Below, piece by piece: positions 25,289-36,780 of a stretch of DNA of 64,000 bases. Position 1 is the first letter of the stretch. Every line of letters begins with the position of its first letter. Both the position numbers and the translations under genes were made by a program. The DNA lies in the NCBI GenBank assembly GCA_025617375.2, contig JAMYGW020000006.1, positions 563,001 to 627,000 of the forward strand. The letters run 5' to 3'. Below the pieces are notes generated by a model, which searched no databases, was not told the origin of the DNA, and was given only the letters and a program-made list of their open reading frames with translations. Source of the stretch: Acarospora socialis (lineage: Eukaryota; Ascomycota; Lecanoromycetes; Acarosporales; Acarosporaceae).

Positions 25289-26059
25289 ATGGCAACGTAG
25301 GTAAAGCACTCTGGTCATTCCGCCTCGTCGTGAGAAGGTCAATTGATCCTTATAACGCTAACTCCGGCTTTGGATCTCAGGAATATTACATGGCACCCGT
25401 CACTGTCTCGACAGGAGAGAAACACATTTCGGAAGCAGCAAGGGTTTACAATCTGGTTCACTGGTCTGTCTGCCTCGGGCAAATCCACTATCGCTACTGC
25501 GCTTGAGCAGCACCTTTTACACCTTGGCTTTGCTGCATATCGGCTGGATGGTGATAATGTACGCTTTGGCTTGAACAAGGATCTGGGCTTCTCGGAAAGA
25601 GATCGCAATGAAAATATCAGAAGAATAGCTGAGGTTGGGACCCCTTGTCGGCCCCGGAGAATAAGTATAGGTACTGATAAGGTTTACCAGGTCGCAAAGC
25701 TATTTGCGGACTCCTCGACAGTTGCGCTTACGTCTTTCATCTCACCATACCGATCGGATCGTAAACTCGCCCGGGAACTGCACCAGTCGGCAGGCAAACC
25801 AGGCGGGGATGCACCGATACCTTTTATTGAAGTCTTTGTCGATATCCCTGTAGAGGTGGCAGAGAAGCGCGACCCCAAAGGCTTGTACCAGAAAGCGAGG
25901 GCCGGTGAGATAAAAGAGTTCACTGGAATATCTGCGCCATATGAGGAACCAGAGCTCCCCGAGATAAGGATTCGTTCGGACCAACTCAGTGTCGAAGAGT
26001 CTGTGGTTGAGATCGTCGGCTATCTGGAAGCTCAGGGCTTGCTCAAGATCAATAGATAG
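25289..26059 (+). CDS. MET14: Adenylylsulfate (APS) kinase
   Basis: Phosphorylates APS to PAPS in sulfate assimilation. Three exons: 25289-25296 (only ATGGCAAC), 25381-25633, 25691-26059, giving 209 aa, the normal length. The first 8-bp exon splices through an 84-bp intron to give [17 protein letters not shown], exactly the expected family start, which no other upstream ATG provides. The second intron (25634-25690) restores [13 protein letters not shown]. Walker A is GLSASGKST; further hallmarks are [56 protein letters not shown] and [11 protein letters not shown]. All catalytic elements seem intact. Confidence 0.95.
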
Positions 26060-26221
26060 AACACAACATCATTGCTTCCGAATATAAACATCTGGAAGCT
26101 ACTCGTTTGCTCCTTCTGCTCTTACTCGTCACCAAGGCCGAAGGGAAAAGGTAGGCCCTCATGCGCCGGGGAACGAGAACACTCGAGATCTGTGCGCCAA
26201 GACAATGCAATAGAGCTTCCA

Positions 26222-27647
26222 TTAAAGTATCTCGAATTCATAGCAGACGTAAGCGGTGTACTCATTTCCGTCACCGGCATGGCCCGCCGCTTGCAGGTCT
26301 GACGTAGTTGACGAGTCGTCTTTAGTAACCCTTCCTTTTTTATCCCTACCAAAGGCGTTGCCGGCCAGATACGAATACGAAGAGTCCAGAGAGTACCTCA
26401 CCTTCTTTGCGAGCTTCTGGGTTGTCTGTAACAAACCATCAGCGAATGTGAACATCTAAGAGTCTTAAGAAACCAGGAACTGGAATACAACCCACCCTAA
26501 CCAAGCCACAGACATACTGAAGCGGCAGGCCGTATCGTAGGACAGTCTCAACAAAGACTCTAAGGGCCAAAACGTGTATCCAAACCATCACACTTTCTCC
26601 CCAGCCAGTCCGGGACAAGCGTAAAGCTTCACCCCACAACCGTCTCTCATCTTTGGCAACACGCTCTACCTCCTTTTGTTCGGCTTCCTTGCCACCTTCC
26701 TTGAAATGGAAGTCCCTGGGGATCCACCTCTTTTCTCGACATTTGTGGATGAATTCTTGACTATGTTTCTTGAACGTGGCGACCGCGTACAGTGTGAACT
26801 CCCCGTCAGCATCTATCTGGACCGATGACCTTGGTACTACCATTGGCGCTACTGTCTCGTACGTTTTGAGAAAGTCTTTAATCATTTGATTTGGCACTGC
26901 AACCAGATGCGTCTCAAGGTAATCTGAGTCTTGGATCAGGAGGGATGGGTCAACCAGCGCTGTAAGTGACTTCGTTGAGAGATTACCGCTGGATCCGGGT
27001 CAGTACTAGAAAGAAGGTCATATGGGGTACCTCTTACGTACGTCTGCTTTCGTTGTAGCGCTGTCAGATTCGTCTTGACCTGGTTGTATTGGCTGTACTT
27101 GCTTTTAACGTCATTGTCGATACTCGCGATTTCCTGTGTGAAACGGCGTCAGTCCCTCAGGACACCAATAACCCTATCATACCCCACACCGGCCTCAGAC
27201 CTTTTGTAGAGAATCCATAAGGTCTCCGACAGACTTGTCAGCACGGTACTTAACCCTGTTCCATGAAAAGCTTTGTAGATACTGGTCGACAGGTTCTGCG
27301 ACTGGTATCAGCCTAGAGCATTTTGTGTCCGGTGGTCTCGACTGACTATCGTTAACGGTCTTCTGCTGGGAGATTTTATCCTCGTCCCCCTCGAGTATCG
27401 TCCTTAGAGACTCTCCCACCTTCCCCACTACAGCCTCACATACACCTTCTAATCTTGCCAGCTCATCCGCTTGTTGTACGAGAGCGTCTAGAGTCCCGAT
27501 CTTAAACTCTGGAACGGCAAAAGGATAGACGGTACCATAATCAGTCGAAACCGCTGATCTCAAAGCTGTGAGAGCTTCGTCGTGACTATTCGAAGGAGTA
27601 ATCGAATTGGGCAGTGATACTAACAGATACCTTGTGGTCTTCGACAT
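26222..27647 (-). CDS. VMA5: V-type H+-ATPase subunit C
   Basis: Stator subunit C of the V1 sector, needed for reversible assembly of the vacuolar proton pump. Four exons: 27647-27201, 27133-27042, 26988-26502, 26425-26222, 409 aa. The start MSKTTRYLLVSLP is family-like. Later conserved blocks are SFSWNRVKYRADKSVGDLMD, then (after the first intron) DNDVKSKYSQYNQVKTNL, then DSDYLETHLVAVP and VPRSSVQIDADGEFTLYAVA. The C-terminal exon gives KLAKKVRYSLDSSYSYLAGN, AFGRDKKGRVTKDD and the end EYTAYVCYEFEIL. All junction phases agree (0, 2, 0). Confidence 0.94.
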
Positions 27648-28192
27648 GATCTTCGCGGCAGATGTAAATCTGACTGTGCAAGCTTGGGTTTAGGTAGTGG
27701 AGCTCGATCTGTACCGAGTAACTTGGAGGTGCATAGGCTTCATGCGAGTAACAATGCAGCTCCACGGGGTTTGGAAGGGTTCTGCCCATCAAGATTCCAT
27801 CATCAGAAGCTGGTATCTGATGTAGCAAGGTAAGCGTCTTTTTGAGCATATCGTACCTTACTTTTACTTCGTGGCATGTTCCACTTGTCGTCGAGTCTCT
27901 ATCGGGAGGGAACATCGAAATACCGAGGTTTGAACAATCCTCGCATCAATATTTAGGAAGTGGACTTTGGAATGCGAATACACCTATGGCTCTACATAAA
28001 TCTCGCCATTGATACTACAACTCACCTCAATCAATGGAAGTTGGCTGGAAGTCTAGTAGCCTCTATAGCGTATGCGACGCCTTCTATAATCCCCTGTACT
28101 GTACGACGCCCGAGGTTTAACACCAATGCACCCTCACACAGGAAATCCAACAACGATCCGACCGATTATAGACGTACCAAATGTCGCCCACC
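27648..28192. other. Intergenic
   Basis: VMA5 5' flank and thioesterase 3' flank. A minus ORF entering VMA5 in another frame (27586-27915) has no family signal and is probably 5' UTR. Confidence 0.4.
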
Positions 28193-29232
28193 TTATTCGT
28201 GTGGATAGACCCTAATCATACTCTGCGTCAAATCGTCAGCCTATGTCGCTTCAAGTGTAGAAGATCCAGAGGGCGGAAGACGACTTCACTTACCGCTGCT
28301 TGTTTTGGCTCAATGAATAATGCGGATGCTTCGACCAGTATGACAGGGTCTTGCCCGTTCTCCGCAAGAGTCTCGATGTGCCCTTCCACCCAAGCTTTGC
28401 GCCCTTCTACCTTTACTGTCTTTGCTCGAAGTACAACAAATGCTTCGGCTGGGGCAGGCTTTCGGTAATTGATGTTCAGGTTGGCGGTCAGGCCAACTTT
28501 GTTTGGTAAGGCAGGGAAGCAGCATCTAGCGAGCCCTTCGTCCAGGAGGGTTGCGAGAAGACCCCCATGTATGACGCCGGGGTGTCCACAAAGGTCAGGG
28601 CCAAGGTACGATATCGAGACTAGGCTCTTCCCACCCTTTTCGCTCCATACGAACGGCGGTACCAGGATCTTGCCAGGACCGATCAGAGTACCGCCCGTAA
28701 GGCTATGGCTCCGCAACGACTCCGGTATCTTCATGTGGGGTCTTGACTCAGTAAAATCAGGATTGTCCCGCATCGCGCGGGCTAATGGATGATTCCGAAT
28801 GAAGTCATCGACCTCCAAAGACATCTCATCTGGTGGCTTGAACATGACCAGAGTTTCTGCGTCTGAAGGCGGCGTGATAAGGCCGTTGATAGCGGGTATT
28901 GCGGGAGCTGTGGCCATGATGAAGCCTGCAGTGGTGAAGAAGATGGATATTGCACCGAAAGCTAAGACGCGCGGGAGGAGAGAACGACGACTCGATTGTG
29001 CGGCGAGGATGTCTACGCTTCTCGTACTTAGTTTAATGCACCACCCACAAAAGCTGTAGCGCTGGGATTTCAGACCTGGAGAGGAACTGGAGAATCGGGA
29101 GCTGACCAGCAACGGAGGCATGGATTGCCGCACTGAAAACCTCGTACAAGGACTCAGTATTTTTGTACTATTTTGCGAACAGGCCCTGCCGCTCCAGAGA
29201 GAGTTTGGGATTTTGCACGCATGCATGGCCAT
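28193..29232 (-). CDS. 4HBT (hotdog) thioesterase-superfamily protein, probably mitochondrial
   Basis: Hotdog-fold acyl-CoA thioesterase-like protein. Two exons, 29232-28294 and 28222-28193 (71-bp intron GTAAGT..CTGAC..GACGCAG), 322 aa. The N-terminal ~90 residues are rich in Arg/Ser without acids (presequence-like), followed by one hydrophobic stretch (VLAFGAISIFFTTAGFIMAT). The hotdog domain covers about residues 175-310 with the signature HPGVIHGGLLATLLDEGLAR and then VGLTANLNINYRKPAPAEA. The second exon adds SMIRVYPHE. An internal ATG three codons downstream is also possible. Substrate unknown; similar fungal proteins are annotated only as thioesterase family. Confidence 0.85.
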
Positions 29233-30140
29233 TAGAGCCAGTAACGCCGAAGATTCAACTACATGAGCAAACGCCTCTCTCGCTCAAGAAGTCGACCTCG
29301 GCACGTCGGTCACGGCGAAATATTTCGGTGATTTACTGGGATCGCACAAAACTTGGGGATTTCTAGGTCAAACTCGCATACAAAGCTGGGCAATCACTTA
29401 TGACCCATACTCTTGCTAGTTTCTGTACCCTAATAGCACGTTTACATTATTCAACACTATTACATAAATCACCCCCAAACCATCACCTCCACCTATTGAA
29501 ACCTAAGTTTACGGTGAAGCCCACACCTGAATGCGCTTGAGTTCACACTTGATCTATGCCTAGAAGCATGCCTATGGAGCTGCCCAAGTGAATAAGGTAA
29601 TAAATATATTCAATGCCTAAGCTCATGCACATTAGCATAACTTGATAGAAAGAACCGTATTAAAATGTTCAAGGAATTGATTGTACTACCCTAACACCAT
29701 CCCTCAGGTTGAGTTTTATCAAAACTCAGGAATCAACAGGTGGGAGGAAGACGGTTTGGTGGTGAATCTAGTAATCACTGAAACGGGTAAGAAAGTAACG
29801 TAAGCTCGCCTTTGGTTACATTTTTCTATCTGTAGGCCTCTAGATTTGTAGGCGGCATTCGGGACATACCGCTACTGCCTTCTAGAATGAGGTCTTTGGT
29901 GGCTGGGTGCTGGCAGTATGCAACTCAATGTATTTAAGCAACATCGAGGACTGAACAAAGCTCACAGCTACCACAATAATGTCGCCCTGTTGTGATGCCA
30001 TGCAGTGGGCGGACTGGTCATACCGGTCACGGTGCTTCTTTTCAAGCATGAGAATCGTTCAGTAAAGGGCACCCTAGACATTTGCCCAGTGTCTCTGTAA
30101 AACCTAGTGCGATGGAACAGCTGTATATCTTGTGTATGTT
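29233..30140. other. Intergenic, A+T-richer, no gene seen
   Basis: 0.9 kb between the thioesterase start and the Mak21 stop. Short ORFs only; locally A+T-rich around 29400-29700. Nothing recognised. Confidence 0.4.
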
Positions 30141-33019
30141 CTAATTATCGTCATCGTCACCACTTAGCATTGCGGCGTAATAAGTAGCCGAAGCAAAGGT
30201 GGGAAGGTGCTTGAGTCTTCGGCGCTTCTTGACTAGCGGCTTGCTGCGTAGTTCTGTAGCTTGAGAAGCTCCCCTGGCCTCAAGCCCATCCCCATCTCTC
30301 AAGGTACGGTCGACATCCGACGGTATCTCGGTATCGCTCGCCACCAATGCTTCGTCGTCACTTTCCAGATCTAGGTCGTCCTCCGCAGCCTCGCCTAATG
30401 CATCGTATTGAAAACCTCGAGGGCCCTCATCGTCCAGAGCAACCGATTCAGCTTCCGAGCCAGAAAACATACTATCCATGTCCATCCCGCTGTCACTTTG
30501 CTCATCACCTTCGAGTTCTGGTCTAGACATAACCAGAGCCTCCCAGATGTCGCTCTCATCATCTTGATCGTCAGAGCCCGTAGGGGGTTCAGGTCCTTTC
30601 GCAACGGCGGTCCTCTCTACAGCAGCTTTTGCCTTGCCGATGCGGCTGAAGTAGTCATGGAAGAAAGCTTCGTCAGCCCCAATGTCCTTGATTTCACGCC
30701 TTAAGAAGGCTTCCGAATTTACCGGCGCTTGACCTTTACTACTATATCGTGCTGACGCCAAGAAATGGGTCGTATCGCCCCCGGCCAGTGGTTGCATAAT
30801 GGACATGCCCTTCGGACCACTAGCGGTGGACCTTGCATTGCGATAGACAAATCGGTCCAGAAAGTGAATAAGCGTGTGCAAAGATAGATCTGGTTTACTC
30901 GGTAGAGAGTCGTGGGTCATGAGACTCGACGCATACAACGTGACCGATGGATGGAAATGTTTCAAGTACGGGGTCTTCGTGATAGTTAGCATGATCAACC
31001 TACGGAAACTATGAGCAAAGAGATTTACCAGTTCCCAGAGACAGCTTTTGTCGGCATGGCTGTGTTTGGGATCCCTCTTCCGTCCATCGTAAACGCGAAG
31101 CATCGTCTGATGGTCCTCATACCGCAGGGCATCCGCACCGTTCGCCGTTCCTTTTACTTCCTCGTCCTCATCTTGTACATCTCGGAACACCTCCTCGTCT
31201 TGTACGTCATGTTCCTCGGGTCGGTCTAGCAAAGTCCTTATGCTCGCTGAGACTCTTTCCAGTTCATGTACGAGATAGAGAACTCCACAAACGAAAGGCG
31301 GTTGGTGCAAGCTTGCTATCTGCAGAAGACGCTTCATGAACGCCATAACTCTCTTCTGGTTGGTATCCGATCTCAAGGCTTTGAAGAGCAGGTTGAGCAG
31401 CATGGCGTGTTTGGACGACGTCAGTAATCGCGGATCCAGAAGCGACTCATATAAAGCCCGGTAGAATCTATCGGTGCATTGCGAATGCAGCGGAGCCAAT
31501 TGTTGTATCAGCGTAAGTGCCTGGATGCTGGTGTTAAAGTTGGAACAGTGTGTGATCCTGAACAGCGTATCCAGGTGTTGTTCGAAACTGAGTGAGGTAC
31601 TTAGGATGAGTTCAATAATGATGAGCGAGGTACTCACGTCTTGGAGTCAGTACTCCCGAAAGGAATAGCCCGATTCACCCCTGTCAAAATTGCAGATATC
31701 ATCTTCTCTCGCAACTCGTCGTCTAATTCTTGATTTGTGTGCTTGAGGGTGTCCTTACGCCTTGAGTGCTTACCGGCAGGACCGCCACCGCCCTGAACTT
31801 GGCCTTTCATATTTAACTTGAGAGCATTGGGGCCAGTTGACGCAGATTTCGTCTTCTCTGGCCGCTTAAGAAGGCTCACAAAAAGGCTAAAATAAATCTC
31901 CAGCAGTCGTTCCGCCACTCCTCCTTCCCTCATACTCAGTACGGTCTGGTTGAGAGTGATGACAGCGTAGTATCTTGCGTGGGAATGTTGTCCGGGTCGG
32001 AATAAGACCTCCGATTCAATAGCGGATATAATCGTTGATTTCATTAAGGGATGTACGTTCTCCAACTGCAATAAGAGGAACGAGACTTTCGACGCTATCT
32101 TCTTCTCGCGATCACCTAATTTGTTAACGAGCAGGCGCAACAGGTTCGATTCTTGCTCAGGCTTATCCTTGAGGAGTTCCCAGACATAAGCAATGGCTCT
32201 AGCCCGCGCAAACTCGACCCCGTCGTTGCACCAGATCTCCAAAACTTTCAGCAACTCGAAGTAAAACGTTTTAAGCCAGTCTTCATAGGCCCAATAAACC
32301 AGGTGAACCTCCTGAACGGAGCCAGGCAGCGGCTGCCCTTGCTTCCAATCCATATTAGAGGCGTGGAGTGCCTCTGTCAAGCCAGGTTGTTGCATGAACG
32401 GCCGCAACTTTCGATGAGTGGGTAACACTGCGCCTTGAGCCAGTAAGTCCTTGAGTGCTTTTAGCACATCGATTGCCTGTCCCCTGCTTCTCTTCCGAGC
32501 CAGACCAAGTAAGCTTTCCAAAGCTTTCATGTTATGTACAGGGGACTCCTGTACAACCAGTGTCAAGGCTGAGACTTTGTCTGATAACGTCCCAGAAGAC
32601 ATAATAGTCGAGTAGAATTGAGATGATGACGATGAGGCATGATTACTTGAAGGGTAATGCTTGTTGTCCGCCTCCAAGAGAGATATGGCATATTGGCGAA
32701 CACGGTCCATCACAGGGTGCTGGATTGGGGGAAGCGGGTCTGTAGATTCTGGTATTGCCGGCAATGAGGTCGCATACCATTCTGACCGCGGTTCGAAGAC
32801 CTGCCGAGAATATGAACGATGGTCATCATAAATAATGGAAATGACACCTACCAGCCGGGCGGGACCTGTCGAATTCACGTCGCTCTTTGATGGAAGGTGA
32901 AGTTTGGAGATAGACGACTGTTCTGCATTTGTAGGCACAGTCTCCCGCTGTGTGCTTTTGATTTGGCCGTTGCGATTCCTTTTCTTAGAGGCCCCTTGGT
33001 GGGTATGGGTTTTCGCCAT
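30141..33019 (-). CDS. MAK21: Ribosome biogenesis protein Mak21/Noc1 (CBF/CEBPZ family)
   Basis: Nucleolar factor of 60S pre-ribosome maturation and export. Two exons, 33019-31638 and 31587-30141, with a 50-bp intron (GTGAGT..ACTCAG, phase 2), 942 aa. The N terminus is basic (KKRNRNGQIKSTQRE). Armadillo-like helices precede the CBF domain: KLGDREKKIASKVSFLLLQL, then HARYYAVITLNQTVLSMREG, LLEIYFSLFVSLLKRPEK, EKMISAILTGVNRAIPF. The second exon has FNTSIQALTLIQQL and LYESLLDPRLLTSSKHAMLL, then YLKHFHPSVTLYASSL. The C terminus is highly acidic (ESVALDDEG, DDLDLESDDEALVASD) and then basic (KKRRRLKHLPTFASA), ending in a DDDDN tail, as in the family. Confidence 0.93.
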
Positions 33020-33363
33020 AAAAGTAGATACTGACTAAGTCAACGCTGCGCTCTATTCGTGATGCTTGATGTTGTGACTCTCAATCTTCCAAGGATTGGT
33101 GTCTCGGCGGGGGAATTGTTTCGCCGTTTTGGCCGAGCTCAAAGATGAGAAGTCGTGGCATGGGGTGGTCAAGGAGAGGAACAACCAAAACCTAAGCCGA
33201 GGTTACTCATTACGGTAGCTCGAGATTCATGGTAATCCAGAAGAACAATGAGGTGAACTTTTGAATGAAAAGCAATGGAAGCTGTACTACGGAGTACGAA
33301 GTACGTGTGCAGCATGCTGATTTAGTTACGAGAATTTAATTTTAGTCATGGGTCGTCGTACTA

Positions 33364-33490
33364 GTACTCGCGGTGCTCGGAATGGCGGTCGTCACGTGAA
33401 GGGATACGGTACGCTTAAGGTTTTAAGACTGAAAGTTAAGCGTACCGTATCCCTTCACGTGACGACCGCCATTCCGAGCACCGCGAGTAC
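33364..33490. repeat. Perfect inverted repeat, 55-bp arms with 17-nt spacer
   Basis: Left arm 33364-33418 and right arm 33436-33490 are exact reverse complements over 55 bp (left arm begins GTACTCGCGGTGCTCGG, ends GGTACGCTTAA); the 17-nt spacer is 33419-33435. The arms contain the palindrome CACGTG. Transcribed, this would form a perfect hairpin. It may be a fold-back transposon remnant, a recent palindromic duplication, a small-RNA precursor, or an assembly artefact. A 61-aa ORF reads through it but looks like chance. Confidence 0.9.
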
Positions 33491-33682
33491 CACAACCGGC
33501 ACCACATCAATGCGTGTAGAATCTCAACAGTAAACAGTGTGGATATTCTTCACAAAATGCAGTCAGAAGATTGTTATTAAAGTATTAACTACCCTTCTTT
33601 ATAAGATTACCTTCAGTCCGTGTATCAGGAGCCTTTGTGTGCGTGTTGTTGTGGGTTTTATACGTGGTGCCGGTTATGGTAC
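33487..33682. repeat. Imperfect inverted repeat flanking the fold-back
   Basis: The 19 bases 33487-33505 (GTACCACAACCGGCACCAC) reappear reverse-complemented at 33664-33682 with one mismatch. They start at the end of the perfect palindrome's right arm, so the two repeats seem to belong to one larger structure about 320 bp long. Confidence 0.7.
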
Positions 33683-33894
33683 GACCTAACTAGTTCTTTT
33701 GCGCCGTGCAAGCGACTTCCTCGCCCAGCCCGACCACCCATTAACAATGACATAGAAGCAGTCCGACGGTGAAAGAGGGATATACTCCAAACCTGAAAGG
33801 TAGACAACTCAGCCAGCTTTACAAGGTTTCTAGCAAAGCAGAAATATTGATGCATATCCAGATTCCAGCACGAGTCCGCTGGTAGACTTCGTCC

Positions 33895-36326
33895 ATGCAG
33901 GCAAGGGCACTTCTGCCTGGTTGGAAAAGGCGACTTACATATCTCGATGAACCATATAAGCCAAGCAGCAGCTTCTGCTTTTACGGCTCTCAAACAAGAC
34001 ATACGATTGTATGACACATTTCGCTGTGATTTCATATGTATCCTATACCCAAAATCGGACTCGCGTTTGACCCCGACATATAGGATGATGGCAGAGCACG
34101 GTTGTCAAACTTTTGGGTGCCAACCGGTGGGTTTGCACGAGCAAGTGTCAGAGAAGGTACTGTTAGAGGGCCAAGCGCTCACCTCAAACATTGCTGATAC
34201 TTCCGACTGAAAGATGCGCATTCCCTTTTGATCCAGGCAGGATTGTTACGCCAGGTCAGTCATATTCTTCAAGTCTGATCTACAAATACTCAGACTACCA
34301 TAGGCATACTCAGGAGTTTTTCATCTTCTGCCTCTTGGCGTGAGAGTTCAGGAAAAGATTGAGCGTCTTGTTGAGCGTCACATGCGCGCAGTTGGTCAGT
34401 GCTGTGACTCGATATCCTGAGAGGGCAACTTACCAAAGGTGTCCCGAAAGGCGCGTCCAAGCTGTCATTGTCGGCGATTTCATCGGAAGCTCTATGGCGA
34501 AGATCAGGGAGACTTGGGGGCAGTAACTCTGAAGTAGGCAACCCTTATGTTGCAGTCTCCATCGGCTCATGATTGTATGCTCCCAGCTATTTCATTTCCG
34601 GGATCGGAAGGACACAAGATTTATACTCTCTCCCACACACGAAGAGGAGATTACGTCGCTTGTTGGCAGTATCGTCAAATCCTATAAGGACTTGCCCGTA
34701 CGACTATACCAGATCTGTGAGTCCAAACCCTTGCATTCTTACACCTCAATACGTCCTATTGACGATGGTCAAGCACGAAAATACAGGGATGAACCAAGGC
34801 CGCGTCAAGGACTCTTACGGACACGTGAGTTCGTCATGAAAGATCTGTATACCTTTGATCTTACCCGGGATCAGGCTCTCGAAACTTATGAAGAAGTTCG
34901 AGATGCGTATGCCAGCTTCTTTGACGCGTTCAAAATTCCTTACCTAGTTGCTGAGGCTGATTCGGGGAGCATGGGTGGTAATCTCAGCCATGAGTACCAC
35001 TTTCCGGCATCAAACGGTGAGGACACTATCATAAGCTGCAGCACTTGTCAGTACGTTGCCAACGCAGAACTTGCCGAGAGTGGGCAGAAGTTTCCTGAGA
35101 CTCAACCGACCGATACGCTTCCTTCCCATGAATGGATGTGGTGCCTCGAGAGGCAGCCTGGAAACAACGTGAGGTCTTCCCTGGGCTCAACGCCTGAGCC
35201 TGTCATTGCTGTTGAGAAGATGGATGTCGCTACCTGGACTGGAGTCACACAGGACAGACATACCCTAGTAATTGCGTATTATCCTGCCACGTCTGGTCTC
35301 CAAGAATCTACAACAGGACCAGGGTTGAAGAACGACATCAACCATCGTGCTGCCAAGGCAGTGGTGGATCAATTAGCCACAGGCATAGAGGACCCGGTCA
35401 AGATCTGGATGCAGGCTTTTGCGCCCTGCCCGAAGGCTGAAGCTGGAGAAGGGCACGAACACGCTCGGATTGTCCGCTTGTTTGATCATCGCGTCGAGGA
35501 GACCGCGCAAGAGACTTCCGCTAGCCTAACGTCTCTACAACACAGGATCACTGAGCGCGGTGATGCCTTTCCGCTTGATAAACTCCTGGTGAACGATATC
35601 ACCGCGGATCCTATCACCCGTAAACCTCTTAACTTGCTACAAATAAAGAGCGGCGATCCTTGCCCGAAGTGTTCCACCGGCCTCTTGAAGGTACAGAGAG
35701 CGGTAGAACTAGGACACACATTCTTCCTCGGTACTCGCTACAGCAAAGCTCTTCACGTCTCTGTTGCTGCCGACTCACAGCTCAAAGCTGGAAAAGGCCG
35801 CATTGGCATAGGGGCTGACGCTTTACGAGCGGAAGCGTATCCGATTGAGGAGTCGGCAGAAGAGAAAGAACATGTACTGTTACAGATGGGCTGCCACGGT
35901 ATCGGTATATCGCGTCTGGTTGCGGCTGTGGCAAACACTCTGGCAGATTCGAAAGGGCTCAATTGGCCTCGAGTAATAGCGCCTTTTGAGGTGGTCGTCA
36001 TTCCATCAAGAGGGCTCGAAGATGCAGCCGCACACATTTACGATCAGCTCGTGGTGTCCAGTCCTGCAACAAGATCTCCGAACGGGCTAGACTCCAAGGG
36101 ACCGGATGAAAGTACGATGGATGTGGCCCTTGACGACAGGGAAAAGGACATGGTTTGGAAACTTTCAGATGCTGACCTAATAGGATACCCGATCATAGTG
36201 GTTGTAGGAAGATCATGGCGAAACAACCAGAAATGTGAAGTGCAATGTCGAAGGTTAGGGCTTCATACCGAGGTTGCTGTGAATGAAATAAAAGAACTCT
36301 TACTGTGTTTGCTAGAACAGATCTAG
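33895..36326 (+). CDS. AIM10: Prolyl-tRNA synthetase, mitochondrial (bacterial type)
   Basis: Charges mitochondrial tRNA-Pro. Seven exons in consistent phase: 33895-34008, 34084-34156, 34214-34254, 34304-34394, 34439-34533, 34587-34716, 34774-36326, 698 aa. Exon 1 (MQARALLPGWKRRLTYLDEP) looks like a mitochondrial presequence. Then RLSNFWVPTGGF, DAHSLLIQAGLLRQAYSGVF, motif 1 region LLPLGVRVQEKIERLVERHM, HFRDRKDTRFILSPTHEEE, and motif 2 YRDEPRPRQGLLRTREFVMK. Motif 3 is MGCHGIGISRLVAAVA, and the anticodon-binding domain starts PFEVVVIPSRGLEDAAAH. The stretch between motifs 2 and 3 (about 200 residues) replaces the bacterial editing insert and has two CPKC-type Cys pairs. The first exon is the least certain part. 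Confidence 0.92.
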
Positions 36327-36780
36327 TTCTTTTGTGTATTTAGTTGTGAGAGTGATTAACAGAGTACAGTTATACTAGCAGTGGGCCTCCTTACACACAA
36401 GAGGGGTGGGGTCAGTCCTGGGATATACTCCTAAATTGTATGCAATTCTCAGTGTTACGGATAGGTCGTAGCCCACCGGGCCACTTAGCAACCTCGCTGT
36501 CGTCATGAACTTATGAGCTAAATTGCTAGATGTGAAAGGCACCTCTATAGGTATATAGACAAGATGTTCCATAGATAGATTCTTAACAATGACATCTTTC
36601 ACACTCATATAATGATCCTGATAATTTGGTAGCACCAACTCATTTTAGATCATTGATTCATAACCATTGATTTGGGCATCAAAATCAGTCATCCTCATAT
36701 GACGTTATCAGCCTGATATCTATCTTGCTGTCATCAGTCTCTTCAGCATATTGAGCTTGCTGATTTCATCAAGACTGCTT
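36327..36780. other. Intergenic, convergent 3' regions
   Basis: A+T-rich 3' flanks of prolyl-tRNA synthetase and the aldo/keto reductase relic. Nothing recognised. Confidence 0.4.

Larger units (their letters stand above)
33020..33894. other. Intergenic region with fold-back repeat
   Basis: No accepted gene. Holds the perfect 55-bp fold-back at 33364-33490 and a partner inverted copy near 33664. The right part is the promoter/5' UTR of prolyl-tRNA synthetase. Confidence 0.5.

Noticed and set aside
33348-33533. 61-aa ORF across the fold-back
   Set aside because: The ORF reads both palindrome arms and looks like a by-product of the repeat.
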